64,000 nt of DNA from Listeria weihenstephanensis (GCF_003534205.1 NZ_CP011102.1:2988036-3052035); one strand, 5' to 3'; shown: positions 35,723-45,101, counted from the stretch's first letter. Numbers and translations: made by a program. The notes: generated by a model not told the origin, from the sequence alone.

Positions 35723-36151
35723 AAAAAAACAACAGAAATGTCACACCCGTGATGACATAATACGCAGGAATTCATTTAAAGTTCTGTTTATCACTAAAAA
35801 TATTGTTTGCGAATCGAATATATGAGCTGATCAACCATATGTGAAACTTTTATGAACATTTTGTCTGGAAAGTATGATAATCCCAATTTTTTTCATCTAA
35901 CGTTGCAGAAAGTGACTGGTATTTTCTGATTTGTGATTTCAACATAGCATTCTGTAAATATACTAAATGATATATTTCCAACTTATACACATCGTTTTTT
36001 AGTCACTATCTAAATTTAAAGTATCAATAGATATTTTTCGAATTTCAGAATAAATAACTTTTTCACCACTATACATCCATTCCAATCTAGATTGCCTTTT
36101 ACTAGTTCACCCGCTAAACTAAAATTAGAACTAAAAAGGGAGGAATCATTA

Positions 36152-37642
36152 ATGAAACAGTTTTTCAACAAACGCTTTGCTGCTCTAGTCATTATTTTTG
36201 CAGTCTTTTTTGCATCTTTTGCACCAGCAGCGAACGCTAGTATCTTGAACCCGGCTATTTACACAGTCTCTGGAACAGTATACGCAGATACAAATGGCAA
36301 TGGCGTGATGGAATTACACAACTTGGACTTACCACTCGCGAACATGTCCGTAACGCTTCACAAAACACTGGCGGACGCGCAAGCAGGAACAAATATCGTT
36401 GCTAGCGCTAAAACAAATGCAGTCGGTGTTTACAACTTCACGAAACTCGCAAAAGGGAGCTACTTCATCAAATACGGCGCAGAAACAACAACAAAACCAG
36501 TCGTACAAGGCAATTCGGCAACAGACGCAGCTGGCAAAAAAATCCCAGGCATCGCGGCAATCACAATCAACACATTGAACGTCATCACTTGGGCAGACTT
36601 AGCAACCAAGAAAACAACAAACCTAACAATGACACCATTTGAAGATTTAAATGGGAATGGAACAAAAGACAGCAACGAATCCATTTTAAATGGTAAAACA
36701 CTTATCTTCATCAATTTAGAAAAAACAGCCGATCTCATTTCAAGCGGTCGTCTATCACAACTTGATTTAAATTCTAAAATCATGGGCGCGCTCGGCGGTA
36801 GCTTAGATATCGAAGACGCCATTCTTTTTAGAACAAGCAGTAAAGGTGCCGCAATCACAATGCCAAACGTTGAGCCAGGCATGTACGTGATGGTCCGTTC
36901 ACCATTTAATCTAACAGTTGGCGACTTACTCGGTAACATCGACAAAGTAACGGCCATTATCGACATCATTTCTGGCGGAGACATTCAAGGCATCCTAGAC
37001 AATCCAACATTACTCGACACAGACGATATCTCAACAACACCGAACAACGACTACATCAAAGCACTTGCAAACTTCCTACCAAAAGCAATTAAAGCCGTAG
37101 AAAAAGTAGATGTAGAAAAAGTGCTAGGTACAGACGCTGCAACAAGTGTCAATTCAACGCTTACAGAAGTTCAATCCGTTGCAACACTTCTAAACCACAT
37201 CCCAGCCATGCGTTTTGCAAAAGTCGACATCTGGGGTAATTCCTATGACCTGACAGCTCTAAAATTCACACAAACAACAGACTTCCAATTCGGAATTCGT
37301 AAACTTCCAGTCATCACTGGTGATCTTTTCGTGGATAAAAACAAGAACGGCAAAAAAGACCTACTAGAGTTTGGTAAAGCGACTAAAGTAACAGCTTATG
37401 ATGCAAACGGAAACGTCATCCAATCCGTAACAACATCCTCGCTTATTACCAAATTCACACTAGATAAGTTAGCATTTGATAAAACAATCTACATCGGTAT
37501 TGACGGCACAAACGCCTACAGCCCTGTTTATACAGGAATCGTACCTCCAGCGCTACAAGGTTTACGCCTAGTTGGAGCCTACACATTCGATTCGAAGAGT
37601 AGCATTCAAGAAATTAAACAAAATATTCCTTTGCTACCGTAA
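36152..37642 (+). CDS. Secreted SdrD_B-like (prealbumin-fold) protein, paralogue 1
   Basis: 496 residues from ATG 36152, behind GGGAGG; the longer frame from 36092 has no ribosome site. A signal peptide ends in PAANA-S. At least three SdrD_B/Cna_B-like units are marked by Ca-binding-type loops YADTNGNGVMEL, EDLNGNGTKDSNE and VDKNKNGKKDLLE. A helical/variable insertion of about 150 residues lies between the second and third. No LPXTG or membrane tail, so it is released or held by other proteins. Paralogous over its whole length to the gene at 42538. Confidence 0.75.
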   Translation: MKQFFNKRFAALVIIFAVFFASFAPAANASILNPAIYTVSGTVYADTNGNGVMELHNLDLPLANMSVTLHKTLADAQAGTNIVASAKTNAVGVYNFTKLAKGSYFIKYGAETTTKPVVQGNSATDAAGKKIPGIAAITINTLNVITWADLATKKTTNLTMTPFEDLNGNGTKDSNESILNGKTLIFINLEKTADLISSGRLSQLDLNSKIMGALGGSLDIEDAILFRTSSKGAAITMPNVEPGMYVMVRSPFNLTVGDLLGNIDKVTAIIDIISGGDIQGILDNPTLLDTDDISTTPNNDYIKALANFLPKAIKAVEKVDVEKVLGTDAATSVNSTLTEVQSVATLLNHIPAMRFAKVDIWGNSYDLTALKFTQTTDFQFGIRKLPVITGDLFVDKNKNGKKDLLEFGKATKVTAYDANGNVIQSVTTSSLITKFTLDKLAFDKTIYIGIDGTNAYSPVYTGIVPPALQGLRLVGAYTFDSKSSIQEIKQNIPLLP

Positions 37643-37646
37643 TTCG

Positions 37647-37693
37647 AAAAGCCGTTATTGGATGTTTTAGCGCCCAATAACGGCTTTTTTTTT
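37647..37693 (+). terminator. Terminator after paralogue 1
   Basis: AAAGCCGTTATTG pairs with CAATAACGGCTTT and runs into a nine-base T tract. Confidence 0.9.
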
Positions 37694-37933
37694 GCGTTTT
37701 AATTCATTTTTAAAGCTGATTTCGTATTTTTGTAAGCATTTAGACTTTTTTGTAAAATAAATACTTTTCGTGCGTATGATCTGGTATAATAGCAATAGAG
37801 AAGTGTGAGATGGTTGGCTAGTCCTAATGAAGGGGTGATGCCATATCTTGATTTGTGAGACTAGGGCAAAACTCGACATAAAGCAAAACCGCCATCGATT
37901 ACTTCGGGTAGGGCAAAAAATTCTGCTTTACAC

Positions 37934-38054
37934 AAATCGAGCGAAAGCGTTTGTATTCAGGAGATTCGGTGGAAGCCGGAAGCGGAGCATACTGGTGTAT
38001 GTGAGAACCGGAAGTCCGCCGAATCTCCTGAATACGAGCGCTTGCCGCCGATTT
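37934..38054 (+). repeat. Dispersed palindromic element, copy C
   Basis: Arms AAATCG/CGATTT (37934-37939, 38049-38054) enclose a perfect 17-bp helix GTATTCAGGAGATTCGG (37953-37969) with 38019-38035. The inner part keeps the layout of copies A and B: GCCGG/CCGG helix, AGCGGA and GAGAA internal loop, and a CATAC/GTATG tip. It lies between the apparent ribosome site and the ATG of the type I toxin. Confidence 0.7.
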
Positions 38055-38078
38055 ATCTAGGGTATGTTCCAGACTCTT

Positions 38079-38165
38079 ATGTCCGTATATGAAGCTCTAA
38101 CCCTTGCAATTTCCTTTGCAATGCTTGTGCTCTGTATTGACCGCGACAAAGACAAAAAGAGATAA
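38079..38165 (+). CDS. Type I toxin, Hol_Tox (putative holin-like) family, 28 residues
   Basis: MSVYEALTLAISFAMLVL... followed by CIDRDKDKKR. This matches the short holin-like toxins of Gram-positive type I toxin-antitoxin loci: MSVYEAL start, one hydrophobic helix and a charged D/K tail. It is shorter in the helix than usual. Directly downstream is the conserved GATAACCGT...ACGGTTATC hairpin and GGCCACCGTC sequence characteristic of these loci. There is no ribosome site in the 25 bp before ATG. An AAGGGGTGATG of the usual kind occurs at about 37829, some 240 bp upstream, on the other side of palindrome C. The toxin may therefore be silenced. Confidence 0.75.
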   Translation: MSVYEALTLAISFAMLVLCIDRDKDKKR

Positions 38166-38275
38166 CCGTCCCTACTTTGACCAAAAAGTAACGGTTATCT
38201 CTTAACGTTATAATACGGCCACCGTCTCAGGCGGCTCTGACTGGAAGGTTGTGTTGTCGCGCAACCTTCTTTTCA
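38166..38275 (-). ncRNA. Antisense antitoxin RNA of the type I locus
   Basis: A reverse-strand promoter with extended -10 TGCTATAAT (TATAAT at 38281-38286) fires toward the toxin 3' end. The transcript should end at the hairpin AGATAACCGT...ACGGTTATCT (about 38160-38203), which on this strand is followed by CTCTTTTTG. It would pair with the toxin mRNA 3' region, as RatA does with txpA. Ends are estimated. Confidence 0.6.
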
Positions 38276-38280
38276 TGTTC
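38249..38280 (+). terminator. Terminator of the toxin mRNA
   Basis: AAGGTTG pairs with CAACCTT and is followed by CTTTTC on the plus strand. Confidence 0.6.
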
Positions 38281-38316
38281 ATTATAGCAAATCATTCTTT
38301 AGCCAAACAGAGTACT

Positions 38317-40593
38317 CTATTTACCCCCTAAATTCGTAATTCTACGTTTGATTAGCATATAAACTGCTGTTAGAATAGCACCTAATCCAGCTGTCATCGG
38401 AATAATCGGCATCGTGTCACCTGTTTTTGGAAGATCCGCTTTTTCAGTAGTAGCTTCTGGTTTCGAGTTTCCTGTTTTATCAGAAGTCCCTACAGTTCCT
38501 ATTGGTTCAGGAAGTTCTGGTTTCTTATCAATTTTCTCAGGTACAACGATTATTTCTTTATCTGGATCAGTCACCTCAGGCGCAGTTTCTGTCTCGCCAA
38601 GCGTCACGTTTGTAGCCGTTGCCCAATTATTAAGTGGCACGATCGTGTAAACAATGTCCTTCTTTAATTCGCCATCCATGAGGTCAAAAATACCCGTCAT
38701 ACCTTGGCGCGATGAATAACGATACTGCGCAATAAGCGTCGTTCCATCTGCACCTCTTAGCTCCACTTGGCGTCCTGCTAGCAAATCCATCTCTGGATCC
38801 TTATCCAGCGTTAATTCAAACGACTTGGCATCGATTCCCGCTACATCAGCAATAACTAATGGCGCGATTTCTTTTGCTACGAATGAAGCATTCTGAACGT
38901 TTGTCCAATTAGAACTCACCGTGTATGTCACGCCTGGCGCCAATTTCTCACCAGTGGCAAGGCGGAATTTCGGTGCTTGCCGACGATCCGATGCTTGCGT
39001 GAAAGGTACATAATTCGCCGTAAATACTTCGCCGTTATCACCTGTAATCGTGACACTCCGATCGCGCAATGATGAAATAACTTGATATTGCTTACCAGCT
39101 ACGTCACGATTGGCGTCATCGATCACAAACGCTTGATCCCCGCGCCCGCCCGCATATGCCGCGATAATGTTCGCGTAATCCACCACACCATCCGCTTGGA
39201 ATGACTCGAGTTCAAACGTGTCGTTCGTCACTTGCGCCGTATTTCGGATATTAATTTTGGCACCACTACCAACAAAAGTTTCGACTGGCATTCCTTTATA
39301 GCTAAGCGTATAAGTTTTTCCAGGTTCTTGAATCGTCACAGGGACAATGTATGTGCTCTTAGATCCCGACTTCAAACGCGGCACATTCACAATACTCAAG
39401 CCATCACTGAACACAAAATTTTTCTTAATCGCATCTAAATTGCTATCCGCAACCTCATCAGCCGGAAGCGCCTCTGGAAAAATGATTTGCAACGTCATCG
39501 CGTTTAGCGACTCAATCTTGTACGCCGCTTCTTGTCCCAACGTAACATCCGCATTTGTCGCCCAATTATTTTGTGGCAAAATTTCATACACAACCTCTGG
39601 ATGAAGTGTCCCACCACCGGTCACATCAAAAGTCCCCGTCGCACCTTGACGCGAAGAAAAACGATAACTCGCGCTCAACTCACTTCCGTCTGAGCCTTTT
39701 AGTTTCACACTGCGTCCAGCAAGCAAGTCCATCTTTGGATCTTCCGCTAGCGTCAGTTTAAACGAATTCGCATCTACAAATTCCGCAGAAGCAATCGCTA
39801 ACGGTGCCATCTGGCGTGCCGTGAACGTATTATTAGCAATATTCGCCCAGTTGGAAGTCACCGTATACATCACGCCCGGCGTCAATTTCTCACCAGCTGG
39901 CAAACGGAACTTCGGTGCTTGGCGGCGATCCGATGCTTGCGTGAAAGGCACATAATTCGCCGTATACGAATCTCCATTTGACCCAGTTATCGTTACGCTG
40001 CGATCACGCAATGACGAAATAACTTGGAATTTCTGTCCAGCGGCATCTTCATTTGCATCGTTCACTACAAACGCTTGGTCCCCGCGTCCACCAGCATACG
40101 CTGCGATAATGTTCGCATAATCCACCACACCATCCGCTTGGAATGACTCGAGTTCAAACGTGTCGTTCGTCACTTGATTTGTATCCCGAATCGGTAGCTT
40201 CACATTGCTACCCGTAAAGTTCTGCGTCGCGCCACCTTTATAGCTAAGCGTGTAAGTTTCCCCAGGATTTTGAATCGTCACTGGTACAATATACGTATCC
40301 GTCGAGCCCGATTTCAAGCGCGGCACATTCACAATTTCTAGCCCTCCGCTAAACGCGAAATGTTCTTTTATAGCATCTAAATTAGCGTCCGCTACATCCT
40401 CAGCAGGCAACGTTCTATCGAATTTGATCTGAATGGTCATCGCATTTAGAGAACGCAACTCCGTGATTTCAGCGTTCGTCGTCGCATTCGCCACCATAGC
40501 AGCAGCTTGAATCGTCCCCATTTGTGGCCCCACACCAGCGATGATCGTCGTAGCCACCAGTATAGAAGATAAAACTTTCTTTGATTGTGTCAT
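38317..40593 (-). CDS. LPXTG-anchored surface protein with a duplicated ~310-residue module
   Basis: 758 residues. A signal peptide (MTQSKKVLSSILVATTIIAGVG...) is followed by two homologous modules of about 310 residues. Both contain NAMTLQI or NAMTIQI, PRLKSGS, TYTLSYKG, TNDTFELESFQADGVVDYAN and AGGRGDQAFV. A Pro/Glu/Thr-rich stalk leads to LPKTGD, a hydrophobic stretch and the basic tail KRRITNLGGK. Sortase A should link it to peptidoglycan. Stretches of the two modules are identical at DNA level over tens of bases, pointing to recent duplication or gene conversion. Binding partner unknown. AAAAAGGAG precedes ATG 40593. Confidence 0.88.
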   Translation of the reverse strand: MTQSKKVLSSILVATTIIAGVGPQMGTIQAAAMVANATTNAEITELRSLNAMTIQIKFDRTLPAEDVADANLDAIKEHFAFSGGLEIVNVPRLKSGSTDTYIVPVTIQNPGETYTLSYKGGATQNFTGSNVKLPIRDTNQVTNDTFELESFQADGVVDYANIIAAYAGGRGDQAFVVNDANEDAAGQKFQVISSLRDRSVTITGSNGDSYTANYVPFTQASDRRQAPKFRLPAGEKLTPGVMYTVTSNWANIANNTFTARQMAPLAIASAEFVDANSFKLTLAEDPKMDLLAGRSVKLKGSDGSELSASYRFSSRQGATGTFDVTGGGTLHPEVVYEILPQNNWATNADVTLGQEAAYKIESLNAMTLQIIFPEALPADEVADSNLDAIKKNFVFSDGLSIVNVPRLKSGSKSTYIVPVTIQEPGKTYTLSYKGMPVETFVGSGAKINIRNTAQVTNDTFELESFQADGVVDYANIIAAYAGGRGDQAFVIDDANRDVAGKQYQVISSLRDRSVTITGDNGEVFTANYVPFTQASDRRQAPKFRLATGEKLAPGVTYTVSSNWTNVQNASFVAKEIAPLVIADVAGIDAKSFELTLDKDPEMDLLAGRQVELRGADGTTLIAQYRYSSRQGMTGIFDLMDGELKKDIVYTIVPLNNWATATNVTLGETETAPEVTDPDKEIIVVPEKIDKKPELPEPIGTVGTSDKTGNSKPEATTEKADLPKTGDTMPIIPMTAGLGAILTAVYMLIKRRITNLGGK

Positions 40594-40760
40594 TTTAAAC
40601 GCTCCTTTTTATTTCAAAATTTATCCTAACACCATCATAGTCCTTAGATATAAATTCCAAATAAGCTGGATATTAAATATTTATTAACACCTATTAACTC
40701 TCAAAAAAAACGCCCTAAAAACAGATTCAAAGATCCACTTCTAGAGCGTGCGTGATATTT

Positions 40761-40850
40761 TTAGTTCACATGTGCTTTCAAAAACTCATAAATACCTTCT
40801 TCTTCATTCGACGCTGTAATAAAGTCAACGTGTTCCTTCTCATAAGCTTT
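40761..40850 (-). pseudogene. C-terminal remnant of a Cof-type HAD phosphatase
   Basis: The frame reads KAYEKEHVDFITASNEEE then GIYEFLKAHVN and stop. This is the conserved end of Cof-like sugar-phosphate phosphatases (A-x-FVTASN-x-EDGV-x-x-x-L). A stop lies just upstream and no other part of the gene remains. Confidence 0.6.
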
Positions 40851-40953
40851 TTATATTGCTCCAAAAATCATTTTTTTCTCACGCTTAAAAAATTATGATA
40901 GAATCCCTAAAATCGATCTTTCATGGCTTATACTTAATTTATAAAGATACAAA

Positions 40954-41009
40954 CCCCTTACAAACAAAATCCCCTTTCACCTGAATACCCCTCTATCGCG
41001 TGAATCCCC
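40954..41009 (+). promoter_or_regulatory. Four evenly spaced CCCC(T) boxes upstream of the DUF916 gene
   Basis: AAACCCCTT, AATCCCCTT, AATACCCCT and AATCCCCTT occur with their CCCC at 40954, 40971, 40988 and 41006, i.e. every 17-18 bp. They lie between a possible -10 box (TATACT near 40931) and the ribosome site at about 41038. They may bind a regulator as a phased array. The rest of the 40594-41053 gap contains only the HAD remnant. Confidence 0.45.
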
Positions 41010-41053
41010 TTACCATAGAGGTCATTTATTAATAATTAGGAGGAATCCCCCAC

Positions 41054-42070
41054 ATGAAAAAACTAATGGCCCTATTTTTAATACTACCTTTACTCGCATC
41101 AACACTACTTTTCCCGGTTCATACCGATGCGACTGCAATGAATTTCTCAGTGAATGCTATTATTCCTGACAACCAAATTGACAAATCAAAGAGCTATTTC
41201 GACTTGCGAATCGCACCTGGTGAAGAGCAAACTGTCCATGTAACCATGACAAACGAGACGGATAAAGAGCTAACTGTGCTCACTTCTGTTAATACTGCTA
41301 CGACAAACGATAACGGGATTGTTGATTACAGCCAGGAAAAGCCCAAGCTCGATAACACGCTGAAACATCCTATCGCTGAGTTCACCGAATCCGCTGGTGA
41401 AGTAGTTATTCCCGCAAATTCGAGTAAAGACTATCCCATCAAAATTACGATGCCCAACGAGAAGATAGACGGTACTATTTTAGGCGGAATTTACTTCAAA
41501 GAAAAGAATCAGGCAAAAAAAGAGACACAATCGAAAGAAATTCAAATCGAGAATCAATATGCTTACGTTATCGGCATGATGCTATCTCAAAATGACACCG
41601 AAATCAAGGCGGATCTAGCTTTAAATGACATCACGCCAACGCAGATTAACTACCGAAATGTTGTTACTGCTAACCTTCAAAATACCGAAGCCACCATACT
41701 AAAAGACCTCGATGTACAGGCTGAAATTTTCAAGAAGGATGGTACGAAAGTTTTACATGAAGCTACCAAAAACAACATGCGTATGGCACCAAACTCCAAT
41801 TTTAACTTTCCAATTAGCTGGGGAACCGATGAGTTCAAAGCTGGTAAATATCGTATGGACATGATTGCAACAAGTGGCAAGCAGGTTTGGCAATGGTCTG
41901 AATATTTCACAATACACGATGACACTGCAAAAAAATTAAATGATAAAGCGCTCGATATCGAACCTGATTACACTTGGCTTTATATTGTTGCTGGCTCCTT
42001 GCTTGCGCTTCTAATCCTTCTCCTCGTATTCCTATGGGGTAGAAAATCTAAGAAGAAGGAAGAAGAATAA
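41054..42070 (+). CDS. DUF916/DUF3324 (WxL peptidoglycan- and host-binding) protein
   Basis: 338 residues. A signal peptide ends near the T-D-A-TA segment. The DUF916 domain follows (FSVNAIIPDNQIDKSKSYFDL...GEEQTVHVTMTNE), then the DUF3324 domain (EIQIENQYAYVIGMMLSQND...) and a C-terminal membrane helix with basic tail GRKSKKKEEE. In enterococci and Listeria these proteins accompany WxL-domain surface proteins and tether them to peptidoglycan. No WxL protein is seen here; its neighbours are the two SdrD_B-like secreted proteins. Start ATG 41054 follows AGGAGG. Confidence 0.85.
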   Translation: MKKLMALFLILPLLASTLLFPVHTDATAMNFSVNAIIPDNQIDKSKSYFDLRIAPGEEQTVHVTMTNETDKELTVLTSVNTATTNDNGIVDYSQEKPKLDNTLKHPIAEFTESAGEVVIPANSSKDYPIKITMPNEKIDGTILGGIYFKEKNQAKKETQSKEIQIENQYAYVIGMMLSQNDTEIKADLALNDITPTQINYRNVVTANLQNTEATILKDLDVQAEIFKKDGTKVLHEATKNNMRMAPNSNFNFPISWGTDEFKAGKYRMDMIATSGKQVWQWSEYFTIHDDTAKKLNDKALDIEPDYTWLYIVAGSLLALLILLLVFLWGRKSKKKEEE

Positions 42071-42081
42071 GCTAACTCTCC

Positions 42082-42110
42082 AAACTGCTCTTTAAAACGA
42101 GCAGTTTTTT
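42082..42110 (+). terminator. Terminator of the DUF916 gene
   Basis: AAACTGCTC pairs with GAGCAGTTT, followed by T residues. The 430 bp between this gene and 42538 are AT-rich; an 89-codon frame there has no ribosome site and I see nothing else. Confidence 0.85.
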
Positions 42111-42537
42111 ATATGTATATGACCATTTCTGCTAGCTATTTCGTCCGAATTGAACTTCCTTTTATATTATCTACAATTCAGTGAATTTTTCTCTCATAAA
42201 TGCAATATATCTTTGCTTTTTAATATGAAATTTAACTTATTAATCCTAGCATTACCGGAAACAACACAACTAGACGATGTAATAACGGCTCTGTTTTTAG
42301 TTCTAAAAAACACTTTATATTTGATAGATGAACTCTGTAAATCCTCCAACCTTCTATATAACACTCACCTGTTACCATTAAATAAACAACAATTCCGGCT
42401 AAATTACCTGCCTTTTTGACTATATTGCCATTTTCCAAGCTAGCTTATACAATGGCATCAAAGGTTGCGGCACAGCACTCACTTTTTTGTATACAAACGA
42501 ACCGCAATCTCCAAATTTTAAAGGGGGAATTTTACCA

Positions 42538-44028
42538 ATGAAACACCATCTCGGGAAAAAGTTATTAGCCTTTGTTCTGATTTTAGTGATGGCGATTAGT
42601 GTTTTCGCACCTGCAGCCAATGCATCTTTTCTAAATCCGTCGATCTACACGCTATCAGGAACAGTCTATGCTGACACAAACAGCAACGGCATCATGGAAT
42701 TGCACAAATTGGATTTACCGCAAGCAAACATGACCGTAACATTGCACAAAACACAAGCCGATGCGATCGCTGGAACAAACGTAGCCGCGACCGCTAAAAC
42801 AAATGCAGTAGGCGTTTACAACTTTACAAAATTACAAAAAGGGACCTACTTCGTCAAATACGGTACGGATGCATCCATTAAGCCGATCGCACAAAAAAAT
42901 TCCGCATTAGATGCTGCTGGAAAGCAAATTCCAGGCGTGTCTAAAATTACGATTAACACGCTAAACATCGTTACTTGGGCAGACCTTGCAACAAAAAAAG
43001 TAACCAATTTAACGATGACACCATTCGAGGATTTGAATGTCAACGGCTTGAAAGATGCCAACGAATCCGTAATGAACGGTAAAACAATCATTTTCCTTAA
43101 CCTAGAAAAGACAGCCGAATTAATTCAAAGCGGTCGCTTGTCAGAGTTTGACCTATCATCCAATATCACATCTGCTTTAAGCGGTTCTCTGGATATTGAA
43201 GACGCGATTCTTTTCAGAACTAGTAGCAAGCTTGCACCAATCGCGCTTCCAGAAGTGGACCCAGGCATGTACGTGATGATCCGCTCACCTTTTAATTTAA
43301 CGCTTGGTGATCTTATCGGTAACCTCAAGAAAATCAATGCGCTCGTTGACATCATCTCTGGCGGCGATATCCAAAAACTACTTGATGATCCAACACTTCT
43401 TGACACTGGCGATGCCTCTACAACCCCAGACAACGAATACATCAAAGCTTTAGCAACATTCTTACCAAAAGCTATCGATGCAGTAGAAAAAGTAGACGTA
43501 GATAAGTATTTAGGTACACAAGCAGGAACTAGCGTTAACTCCGTGCTCGGCGATGCGAAATCAATCGCCAATCTACTAAATCATATCCCTGCTATGCGCT
43601 TTGCAAAAGTAGACATTTGGGGTAACACATACGATCTAACTGCTCTTAAATTTACTAAAACGACTAACTTTGACTTCGGAATTCGCAAGTTACCAACAAT
43701 CAAAGGTAACCTTTACATCGATGCTAACAACAACGGCATCCTAGATTCTGGTGAAAAGAGTAAAGTCGTTGCTCTAACTATCTATGATAAAGATGGCAAA
43801 GTGTTGCGCACAGTCAACTCAGCATCATACACAACAGCCTTTACAATCGATAAAATTCCATTCAACACTGATTTATATCTAGGTGTCAGCGGAACAGACG
43901 CTTATGCACCAGTGTATAATGGCACCGTTCCTGAAGCGCTAAAAGGCATTCGTTTAGTTGGCAAATATAATTTCTCAACAAAAACTGCGGTTCAAAATAT
44001 CCAACAAGATATTCGTTTACTGCCTTAA
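42538..44028 (+). CDS. Secreted SdrD_B-like (prealbumin-fold) protein, paralogue 2
   Basis: 496 residues from ATG 42538, behind AAAGGGGG. It matches paralogue 1 (36152) along its length: same signal-peptide end PAANA-S, loops YADTNSNGIMEL, EDLNVNGLKDANE and IDANNNGILDSGE, same PGMYVM, SPFNLT and HIPAMRFAKVDIWGN stretches. Released or surface-associated; function unknown. Both ends carry their own terminators, so the two copies are expressed separately. Confidence 0.75.
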   Translation: MKHHLGKKLLAFVLILVMAISVFAPAANASFLNPSIYTLSGTVYADTNSNGIMELHKLDLPQANMTVTLHKTQADAIAGTNVAATAKTNAVGVYNFTKLQKGTYFVKYGTDASIKPIAQKNSALDAAGKQIPGVSKITINTLNIVTWADLATKKVTNLTMTPFEDLNVNGLKDANESVMNGKTIIFLNLEKTAELIQSGRLSEFDLSSNITSALSGSLDIEDAILFRTSSKLAPIALPEVDPGMYVMIRSPFNLTLGDLIGNLKKINALVDIISGGDIQKLLDDPTLLDTGDASTTPDNEYIKALATFLPKAIDAVEKVDVDKYLGTQAGTSVNSVLGDAKSIANLLNHIPAMRFAKVDIWGNTYDLTALKFTKTTNFDFGIRKLPTIKGNLYIDANNNGILDSGEKSKVVALTIYDKDGKVLRTVNSASYTTAFTIDKIPFNTDLYLGVSGTDAYAPVYNGTVPEALKGIRLVGKYNFSTKTAVQNIQQDIRLLP

Positions 44029-44033
44029 TCTAA

Positions 44034-44078
44034 GTAAAAAAACGGATGAGATTCCAATGAATCCCATCCGTTTTTTTA
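44034..44078. terminator. Bidirectional terminator
   Basis: AAACGGATGAGATTC pairs with GAATCCCATCCGTTT, with A and T runs outside. Shared by paralogue 2 and the LacI gene. Confidence 0.85.
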
Positions 44079-45029
44079 GTGACTTGGAATCAACGACGTA
44101 TAAATAATCTCATCCGCCACTTCTTCCTCTTCTAACAATTTCAACAATTTCTCCGCTGCAACCGCGCCCCATTTGTACTTTGAATACTCAATCGTTGCCA
44201 ATCGCGGCTGTAAATATTGCCCGACTTCCGTATTATCAAACCCAATAATTTTCACGTCACGCCCAATTACCAGACTCGTGTTCGCGAAATAATTATACAT
44301 GCCAATCGCCATCTCATCATTGAGCGTAAAAACCGCCACTGGCTCGCCAGTCCATTCCCGCTCGATTTGTTGCGCTGCCTTTTCACCCGTCACCTTCGAA
44401 AAATCACCTGGAATCACAATCACTTCCTCATCCCGAAAACGCTCTAACTCCGAAAGCGCCGCCCGCAAGCGTTCTTCACTATCATACGTGTTTGTTGGAC
44501 CCGTCACAATATAGAATTTACCTGAAAAACCTGTTTTCAAATAGTCCACAGCAAGCGTTGCACCCGCCTTGTTATCAAGCAAAACCTGCCTCACATTTGG
44601 GTGCTCCACCTCGCGATCTAGCACGACGATTTTATGACCACGTCCCGCATATTCCAGCAATTCCTCCGTCGAAAATCCCATATCCAAAATAATCGCGCCA
44701 TCAATCATTCGCTCAGGTAAAAACCGATGTGCTTTCTTACCGCTGCACACAATCAATTCATAACCCTTATCTAGCAACGTATCTGTTAGTCCGTGCAGAA
44801 GTTCCCCATAGAATACACCGCTATAGTTCGCCAAATAAATACCAACAATTTTCGTCTTGCGCGTTTTCAATGTTCGTGCTGCCATATTCGGAATGTAGTT
44901 TAATTCGTTTGCGATTGCCACAATTCGTTGTCTCGTTGCGTCAGTTACTTTCGGGCTGCCGTTTAACGCATAAGAAACAGTGGAAATCGAGACACCCGCT
45001 TTATTTGCTATATCTTTAATCCCAACCAC
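44076..45029 (-). CDS. LacI-family transcriptional repressor
   Basis: 317 residues. HTH IKDIANKAGVSISTVSYALNG and the hinge LNYIPNMAARTLKTRKT precede a periplasmic-binding-protein-like sensor domain (GIYLANYSGVFYGELLHGL..., VLDREVEHPNVRQVLLDN, GFDNTEVGQYLQPRLATIEY). Start is GTG 45029, eight bases after AAGGAGC. It is next to the GH3 gene in the same direction. The perfect palindrome GAAACGTTTC, of the kind LacI-family proteins bind, occurs at both divergent promoters beyond that gene. It is therefore probably the local repressor. Confidence 0.88.
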   Translation of the reverse strand: MVGIKDIANKAGVSISTVSYALNGSPKVTDATRQRIVAIANELNYIPNMAARTLKTRKTKIVGIYLANYSGVFYGELLHGLTDTLLDKGYELIVCSGKKAHRFLPERMIDGAIILDMGFSTEELLEYAGRGHKIVVLDREVEHPNVRQVLLDNKAGATLAVDYLKTGFSGKFYIVTGPTNTYDSEERLRAALSELERFRDEEVIVIPGDFSKVTGEKAAQQIEREWTGEPVAVFTLNDEMAIGMYNYFANTSLVIGRDVKIIGFDNTEVGQYLQPRLATIEYSKYKWGAVAAEKLLKLLEEEEVADEIIYTSLIPSH

Positions 45030-45101
45030 TGCGATCCGCTCCTTGTTTACTTTTCTTTATTATGCACTATTTCACAGCCAAATGTCTATCTCCCACTGTA
45101 T

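Noticed and set aside
36460-36984. 174-codon frame opposite paralogue 1
   Set aside because: Antisense shadow; composition mirrors the coding strand.
42150-42419. 89-codon frame in the gap before paralogue 2
   Set aside because: No ribosome site and no recognisable domain; AT-rich intergenic sequence.
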